Below, in pieces: positions 57,612-64,000 of a stretch of 64,000 nucleotides of DNA. Position 1 is the stretch's first letter, and every line of letters begins with the position of its first letter. Under the pieces are notes generated by a model, which worked only from the letters and a program-made list of their open reading frames with translations, searched no databases and was not told where the DNA came from. The position numbers were made by a program, and so were the translations under genes. The stretch comes from Begonia masoniana (lineage: Eukaryota > Streptophyta > Magnoliopsida > Cucurbitales > Begoniaceae): NCBI GenBank assembly GCA_022432975.1, contig CM039509.1:18303760-18367759 (forward strand), in the 5' to 3' direction.

Positions 57612-58229
57612 TTTTTCTCACTTCAGAAACCAGAAAGCTTCCAACCTGATCGAATACTCCAAGCGTCGCTTAAGTTACTGAAGCTCATATGTTTATCACT
57701 GTCCACTCGGTATATTCCTTGGCAAAGGATTCCATCCTTATTTATCTCCCAACGTAAAATTATTATTATTATTATTATTATTTTCCTTTAGAATAGTGAT
57801 TATATTTATGGATAAATATTATTCTATTAATTATACATCATTTAGCCTATTCTCTATCCTTGATCAAACTTAAGATGCAGAAAACTAAAGGCAATGAGAT
57901 GACAGAGAATTGTAAAAAGTAGATGGTACATTTCCAAATGAATTGTACAAATACTTTACACCCCTCCTGGCATATTTACTTCACATGCTGTAGATTGATA
58001 ACATAATTTTGTTTGTTATGACAAACTGTACTATACAAAATGTTCTTAGGTTCTAGAACATTCTTGTATTTTGCAAAAATATTACATGGAATCATTCTAA
58101 TGAGAACAACACACTTCACATTTCTAAAATATTTATCTGCAATAGTCTCTCTCCCCTTTTCCCCTAATCCATTGCTTCCACCCGCAGTGTTACCTCACCT
58201 CCTATGATTGATTCTCCTTCCCTACCCTC
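57612..58229. other. Upstream region of the reductase gene
   Basis: Holds the 5' leader of the minus-strand gene (TTTTTTCTCACTTCAG side) and presumably its promoter, an ATT microsatellite (57760-57782) and AT-rich DNA. No other gene is visible. Confidence 0.6.
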
Positions 58230-58488
58230 CTTTCATTCTTTGAATCAATCGTCAAACTTGATTCCAAGAACTTCCTCGCTTGGAAGAATCAATTACTGAA
58301 TATTATCATAGCCAACACCATGGTGCATTTTCTTGATGTCTCTTCTCCTCTTCCAAATTCTGACATCCCTAATCCCTCTTTCATGATCATTTGCTTATGA
58401 GTTGGATTTATGTTTCTTTAACAGACTTTTATCTTTCTCAAATTGTAAGCTACAAAACAGAAACAGAGATTTGGAATGCTCTTGAGAG
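58230..58488 (+). pseudogene. Copia gag relic M
   Basis: Reads as a copia gag N-terminus (KLDSKNFLAWKNQLLNII, then SYKTETEIWNALE) with breaks between. It is cut at CTTGAGAG where relic L's LTR begins. It shows a second, distinct copia gag family. Confidence 0.75.
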
Positions 58489-58726
58489 TGTTAGATTACG
58501 TATGGATTAGTTCAGTTAGATCCTTTAGTTTAGTTAGTTGTTCTTTTCTTTTTCCTATACTCATTATGAGCTCTATTGTATATACACGTAAACTCAGTTC
58601 TTGATAATACAAAAAGTTCAGCAGAAATCATAAACATCTTTCTCTCTCCCTCTCTCCCGCCATTCTCTTCATTTCATTCATCTTCATCTTCTTCATCTTC
58701 TTCTTCTCCTTCATTACGTTAATCCA
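58489..58726 (+). repeat. Copia relic L 5' LTR
   Basis: Starts TGTTAGATTACG and ends about TTAATCCA, 238 bp. The primer-site-like TGGTATCCGAGCC follows at 58730-58742. GAGAG at 58484-58488 would be the left target repeat; the right end was not found. Confidence 0.75.
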
Positions 58727-58747
58727 ACTTGGTATCCGAGCCAGAGA

Positions 58748-60919
58748 ATGGCGTCTCCTAGCTCAACAATTCCCTCCTTCCCTTCAACTTCCCTTTCTTC
58801 TCCCCTGCCACAATTTCCATAAGTAAACCAAATACTAACCATCAAACTTAGGGGGTGGAAAAACTGACCCAGACCAAAGAACCGGACCAAAGGACCAAAA
58901 CCGATGTATTTGGTCCGGTTCTGGTCGATTTTACATTTTAAAAAAATGAATTTTGATTCTGCTTTAGTAGATCCGAAGTTTTCGGTTCGATTTTTGGGTT
59001 TAATGACAGAAAACTCAAAAAATCGAACCGGACCATTATATCAATATTTACTAACCTAAGTTATCAATCTCATCTGAAGTCTTCAGTCCTGTCTTCAATC
59101 TCTCTGGACCTCTCGCAGTCGTCGTGGCTCTGCGACACTACCAGTTAGTCGGCTACCGCCCTGCGACACTACCGCCTTGACAGACGATAGCTTACAGACG
59201 CCTCTCAGCTCTGCGACGCTACTGGCTACCGTCGCACTCTCTCTTCGAGACTTCGACCCCCTCTTCGACGAAGGTAAGCTCACTGCTCTTTGACGATGGA
59301 ATAGAGTTTCCATATATAAGTTTTCATGTTGTGTTGTTATTTTCTAATTGGTTAATTCTTTTGTGCTATGGTTTAACCGAAATGGAAAATGTGTGTTGTG
59401 TTGATTTTGTGTTTTTTTTTCATTTGTCTGTTTTGAAAGTAATATACATCAGGTTAATCTTTTTGTGCTATGGTTTGACTGAAATAAAAAATATGTGTTG
59501 TGTTGATTTTGCATTTTTTTTTCTATTGTCTGTTTTGAAGTCAATGTACATCATCTGTGGCAGGTTTTAATCTGTTACTAACTATTGTGGATTGTTGTTC
59601 ATTGAAATAGATTAGCAAAATGAAAATTGCCCAATTCTAATTTTCTGAATTTCTGAAAATTGCCCAATTCTAATTAGTAAAAGAAATGGTGTAGTAATTT
59701 TCATTTTGCATCTCAGTATTTATATTAAAAAAAATCCTGGGAGGACCAGAATTCTGGTCCGGTTCTGAAAATTTTTTAGGGCTTATTGGTGTAAAAATTT
59801 AAAAACCAAATTTTAGCGGTCCGGTCCTATTCTCTCCAAAAATCGAACCGAACCGGACCACGATCACCTCTAATCAAACTATACAATTCAAATTATATGG
59901 TATAGAAGACTCAGCCCCTTAATGTTGTTATCGCAAATGGAATAGATAATATTCTGGATGTTGTTATTGCAAATGAAATAGATAATATTCAAGATGACAC
60001 CTATCCTTACCCACCATAATTCATGAACTCTCTTTCTTCTCAAATAAATCTAAAATTCAGTTTATGGCAACGCTACAATTGGCTCTTCATGAGCTGGATA
60101 TTCTCTTCGCTTTTAGAGGAGCTGCTTCCACAAATTATCACTTTTCCCAATGCCAGCGAGATGTGGACGACCCTTGCCCGTAGGTTTGCCTCCTCTTCCT
60201 TAGCAACAATCTCACACCTTCGTAGCCAGTTTCACTCAATTTCTAAAGATGGACTTTCTGTCTTTCAATATATCCAGAAGATTACTTATCTCTGTAATAC
60301 CTTGGCGGCAATTGGAGAACCTGTATTCTATCATGATCAAGTGATATATTTTCTCGGGGGACTCGGCAACGATTACAACCCCTTTTTCACAGCCATTGCG
60401 AACCGTTCTGATCAACCGTCTCTGGAAGATATCTATATCGTCCTTCACAGTTATGACATCTGACTAGAGAAACCACACTCCGCTGTCTCTCTTCAGATGC
60501 CCAATCAAATCCAAGCTCATGCCACCGTCCAACAACCATTTCGACCGAGATGAATTCCTCAGCCGTTTCATTCTGTCTCCTCTCGACCTAATTTCCATAC
60601 CCATTTCCATCAGAGCTGCTTCTGGTCAAATTATTCGGCCCCAAATACTTGGCGACAGACCCGACCCAACTACAAATCCAGGTGTCAAATTTGTAACAAG
60701 TTGGTTCACTCAGCTCCAGCCTGTTACCATAGGCTTAACCCATCTTACAAACCAAGCCCACTAAACCAACCCCACCACCTACCCGCCCAAGCCTACTAGG
60801 CCCATAAACCATCAACCTAGGCCTATCAACTATCCTTTTCTCCCTCCTTCAGTTTTCCAGATGCCCCAGCACCCCTAACTGCCACCGACCACCCCGTGCT
60901 CCCTCGATCTCACACCGTC
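58748..60919 (+). pseudogene. Copia relic L gag, interrupted by a hAT element
   Basis: The ATG at 58748 opens a gag like that of copia J (MASPSSTIPSFPS...). A stop at 58820-58822 and the hAT insertion at 58849-59872 interrupt it. It resumes at IKLYNSNYMV and continues through QINLKFSLWQRYN, EMWTTLARRFASSSLATISHLRSQ and FLGGLGNDYNPFFTAI to about 60470, then degenerate proline-rich sequence to about 60919. An 11-residue unit (VVIAN-IDNI-D) is tandemly duplicated at 59925-59997. Several stops make it non-functional. Protease, integrase and RT are absent because other insertions follow. Confidence 0.85.
58849..59872. mobile_element. Non-autonomous hAT element
   Basis: 1024 bp with an exact 8-bp target duplication ATCAAACT (58841-58848 and 59873-59880). 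It has imperfect inverted ends (TAGGGGGTGG at left; reverse complement of the right end TAGAGGTGAT). Subterminal GGTCCGGTT / AACCGGACC motifs are typical of plant hAT elements. There is no transposase. A unit of about 110 bp (TTGTGCTATGGTTT...TGTTGTGTTGATTTTG) is duplicated at 59350-59560. Confidence 0.9.
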
Positions 60920-61004
60920 TGTGACGACCCCAACCCGGTCAGGGCCGCCACGGCCTTGCCATAACTTAATCATAATTTATTCCCCCGTAAGGTCCCATAG
61001 AAAA
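60920..61004 (-). repeat. LTR fragment N
   Basis: TGTGACGACCCCAACCCGG resembles the minus-oriented end of the gypsy LTRs here (compare TGTAACGACCC of element B). It is cut after 85 bp by fragment O. Orientation is inferred. Confidence 0.55.
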
Positions 61005-61707
61005 TGTAGCGACCCTTATACTTTTACCTTTGTACTATTCTTAAAAATCCTATGAAATTTAAACTTTTATTCGTATTTTGATCATGCATGCATAAGGGTG
61101 TTCAACCCCATTCAGTAGAAGACTATTCATGTATGAAAATTTCCTCTTGGGTTCTATCACTTAATTTCTCTCGAAATAAATAATCACTTAGTTCTTCTCG
61201 GGTATCATCAATTTAAATAGTGGAGGAGCATATTTCTCTCTCTCGGGTTTGGAAGACAAAACCTTAGGAGGCGTGGACGACTGAAACAGAAGACAGTGTG
61301 GACGATGGAGACAGAAGGCAGTGTGGACGATGGAGACAGAAGGCAGTGTGGACGACTGACTTTCTCTGCCAGAATTGTTAACTAAACTTTATCGTCCACA
61401 GACTTACTTAAACTTTTCGTCCACAGACCACGTGACTTTATCGTCCCCAGTCCATGTGACTTACTTAAACGTATTCGTCCACAGACTCCGACGTCCACAG
61501 ACTACTTAAACTTATTCGTCCACAGACTCCAACGTCCATAGACTACTTAAACTTATTCGTCCACAAACTCCAACGTCTATAGACTACTTAGACTTATTCG
61601 TCCACCGACTCCAACGTCCATAGACTACTTAAACTTATTCGTCCACAGACTCCAATGTCCAAAATGGACGACTGTTTTCCCCTTGTACCAGAAAACTTAA
61701 CTTCATC
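61005..61707 (-). repeat. LTR fragment O with minisatellites
   Basis: Begins TGTAGCGACCCTTATAC, again like the reverse-oriented end of a gypsy LTR. It contains about three 25-bp GTGTGGACGATGG units (61270-61360) and 41-bp units (starts near 61476, 61517, 61558, 61599, 61640) carrying TCGTCCAC. The GTGGACGA and TCGTCCAC sets are mutually complementary. It is cut at 61707 by LTR P. Confidence 0.65.
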
Positions 61708-62118
61708 TGTAACACCCGGCATTTTTGCCTATGTAATAATTCCCCGAATATGTAAGCGGAATTTATCCGGTATTAATGCAATGATTGTTTTTAATAATAT
61801 TGTCGATGTGTTTAATCGAACGAGGGTGATTCGTGAGACCGAATCGATTAAACTAAATAATGTTTTAGTTAAAAACCAATGGAAGGGCAAATTAGGAAGA
61901 AATTAAGGTTGGTGGGAGAAATCAAATGGATGATTGACACTTGGCAAACTTGTGGAAGAAGACAAGCCATGTATCCCATTTCCTTCTCTTCCTCCTACGT
62001 GAGACATTTCCCTCTCTGCTCTCTTTCATTTTCCTCTCTGCTTCTCTCCTTCGATTGAAGAAAACCAACGCAAGGAGTTTATTCCTTCTCTGATTTTCCT
62101 CCTGCTTTTCGGTCTAAG

Positions 62119-62754
62119 GTAATCATCTTAGATAGAAAACGATTTTAGTTTATTTATTTGCTAGTTTCGTGAGGTTTAGGGTTAATGTCCGTTTATGCAT
62201 GCTATAGGTTCGTGAGCCACGGTGCTCGTGCGTTCAAGCTTGCTGCATTTCGGACCACAGGTAAGTTCATGCATCTACGTTGGCCTTTAAGGCCCTACAA
62301 CTCGGAGGTACTAAGGTCTGGTTCGGGTAGATAGGTTTTAGGTTATGTTTTAAGTTAAACGTGTTTCCGTTATATTCTGTTTCCTGTTGTATTCATTATG
62401 TCATCCGTGAATGTTAAGTTTAAGCATTTCACTTATTCATGCATACACGTTTCCTGTAAAATCATGCAAATGTTTTCAGCACCGGTTTTGAAGTAAGTAA
62501 GATAAAATCCTGTAAAGAAAATGTATGGTTAAGTGTGGACGAGGACTGGCATCCTGTCAAGTACTCCTGTTATGTCCTGAAAGTGGCATGTACATCCTGT
62601 TGCGCCAGCTCCTTCTCCCACTTATCCCTTTCTTGTCCAGTGAAACGCAATGTTAAGTAATGTAATGTTCACGTATTTCAAAAGTCCATGCATCACTGCA
62701 TTTCATTTCATGTTCTTATTGAGCTCTAGGCTCATAGTTGAACTCCTGTTGTAG
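62119..62754 (+). other. Intron-like leader module in LTR P
   Basis: Putative intron 1 is 62119-62207 (CTAAG/GTAATC to CTATAG/GTTCG). Mini-exon 2 is 62208-62260 (53 nt). Putative intron 2 is 62261-62754 (CACAG/GTAAGT to GTTGTAG/GTATGG). GGCCTTTAAGGCCCTACA follows the second donor and GAGCTCTAGGCTCATAG precedes the acceptor. Confidence 0.5.
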
Positions 62755-63274
62755 GTATGGATTTTCCAGATGAGGAGCTTGATCCTCAAACTGACGAGTT
62801 GATGTAGTTGGAGGGAGGAGCTCACGGGATGGTTGCTGCAGTCAGACAAGATGTATTCCTGTGAGCGTGTATTTTTGAAAGTTAAGCCGAGTCCTGTATA
62901 GACTTTTGTGTTTTGTTTTAAAACTTCTGTTTTGGTGAACTTGAAATGTATGTCAAGTTTCTGTAAAACTTTTGGAAATCTGTATTGATATTCAAAACCT
63001 CTGTATTTGACAGTTGAATTACGTTCTGAAGTATTCTGGAATTGTTTGGAATATTTTCTGTTGGCATGTGCATGGATGGTTTCTGGTTTTAGAGCTATCC
63101 ATGTAATTTGATTTCTTAAGTTTCTTGCCGTGGTTTACTGTTATGTTCGAAAAATTCAATTCATATTTCGAATCGTTTTGAAGGTTTGAACGTTTATGTT
63201 TTATGCTCTCTGTTTGTTTGTCCTTCTGTTAATGTTGACAAATTCTGTCTTTAAACTATGTCTTCCGATTGCAT

Positions 63275-64000
63275 CTTCTGGTTAATGTTCACACTTTGCA
63301 TCTTCCGGTTACTGTTCACCGCATCTTCCGGTTACTGTTCACACTTTGCATCTTCCGGTTACTGTTCACACTTTGCATCTTCCGGTTACTGTTTACACTT
63401 TGCATCTTCCGGTACTGTTCACACTTTGCATCTTCCGGTTACTGTTCACACTTTGCATCTTCCGTTACTGTTCACACTTTGCATCTTCCGGTACTGTTCA
63501 CACTTTGCATCTTCCGGTTACTGTTCACACTTTGCATCTTCCGGTTACTGTTCACACTTTGCATCTTCCGTTACTGTTCACACTTTGCATCTTCCGGTTA
63601 CTGTTCACACCTTGCATCTTCCGGTTACTGTTCACACTTTGCATCTTCCGGTTACTGTTCACACTTTGCATCTTCCGGTACTGTTCACACTTTGCATCTT
63701 CCGGTACTGTTCACACTTTGCATCTTCCGTTACTGTTCACACCTTGCATCTTCCGGTTACTGTTCACACTTTGCATCTTCCGGTACTGTTCACACTTTGC
63801 ATCTTCCGGTTACTGTTCACACTTTGCATCTTCCGGTTACTGTTCACACTTTGCATCTTCCGGTTACTGTTCACACCTTGCATCTTCCGGTTACTGTTCA
63901 CACTTTGCATCTTCCGGTTACTGTTCACACTTTGCATCTTCCGGTTACTGTTCACACGTTGCATCTTCCGGTACTGTTCACACTTTGCATCTTCCGGTTA
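63275..64000. repeat. 25-27-bp minisatellite with CATCTTCCGG
   Basis: About 27 head-to-tail copies to the window edge. Each holds GCATCTTCCGGTTACTG and GTTCACACTTT, with one- or two-base deletions in some (CCGGTACTG, CCGTTACTG). There are no unique spacers. The longest unit is 27 bp, so repetitive open frames arise by chance. Confidence 0.95.

Larger units (their letters stand above)
61708..64000 (+). mobile_element. LTR P, Ty3/gypsy-like, running off the window
   Basis: Begins TGTAACACCCGGCATTTTTG with TCATC before it as the possible target repeat. It shares the leader layout of the other gypsy LTRs and then runs into a long minisatellite. The right end is outside the window, so whether it is a solo LTR or part of a full element is unknown. 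Confidence 0.8.

Noticed and set aside
63764..63964. Open frame of repeated QSVNSNRKM units
   Set aside because: Product of the 27-bp minisatellite reading without stops; frame breaks wherever a unit lost a base.
63275..64000. Array resembling a CRISPR
   Set aside because: Units are contiguous near-identical 25-27-bp repeats without unique spacers, in a plant LTR; it is a minisatellite.

Overview
This 64-kb window is plant nuclear DNA, almost certainly from a eudicot. Only two host genes can be supported: a multi-exon MATE/DETOXIFICATION transporter on + (47926-50012) and a multi-exon aldo-keto reductase of the sorbitol-6-phosphate dehydrogenase / mannose-6-phosphate reductase type on - (50461-57611). 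They lie tail to tail, about 450 bp apart. When the exons are joined by eye both reading frames close exactly (1491 and 930 nt), and each gene has one GC-AG intron. The species cannot be read from the sequence. Nearly everything else is LTR retrotransposon DNA.

Left part (1-39.4 kb): a nested stack of elements, most steps of which are marked by 5-bp target-site duplications (TSDs). The oldest layer is a Ty1/copia element on + (A), now in three pieces (1-267, 2974-4649, 38784-about 39375). It carries a 2.7-kb solo LTR (268-2973) and is split by a Ty3/gypsy element on - (B, 4650-38783). B's 3' LTR holds a gypsy element on + (C, 5861-30766). C's 3' LTR holds a related gypsy element on + (D, 12028-26685) and a 2.5-kb solo LTR (E, 27752-30213). 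D's 3' LTR holds a 5'-truncated gypsy element on - (F, 20834 to about 26615) with an open pol frame. The gypsy elements end in a chromodomain-like segment after the integrase, as in Tekay/Del chromoviruses. Inside B is a complete Cassandra-type TRIM (33030-33854) whose two LTRs each carry a 5S-rRNA-like segment.

Middle (39.4-47.9 kb): AT-rich intergenic DNA with a 2.2-kb solo LTR (H, 42010-44195) inserted in one of two diverged copies of an older repeat. Right part (47.9-64 kb): the two genes, a copia element (J, 51385-55625) in intron 4 of the reductase gene, then copia relics (M, L), one interrupted by a 1-kb non-autonomous hAT element (58849-59872), and three stacked LTR starts (N, O, P) running off the window.

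The most notable pattern is in the long gypsy LTRs. Seven LTRs from seven families (268-2973, B, C, D, E, F and the one at 61708) share a gene-like layout: a donor-like site, an intron, a 44-53-nt mini-exon, a strong AGGTAAGT-type donor followed by a GGCC...GGCC CTACA block, and an acceptor after a CTTACTAAGC-like block ending in TGTAG/GTG. Many of these LTRs also carry a family-specific minisatellite or hairpin cluster in their 3' part. This suggests a spliced leader module inside the LTRs; it is read from sequence only and needs RNA evidence.
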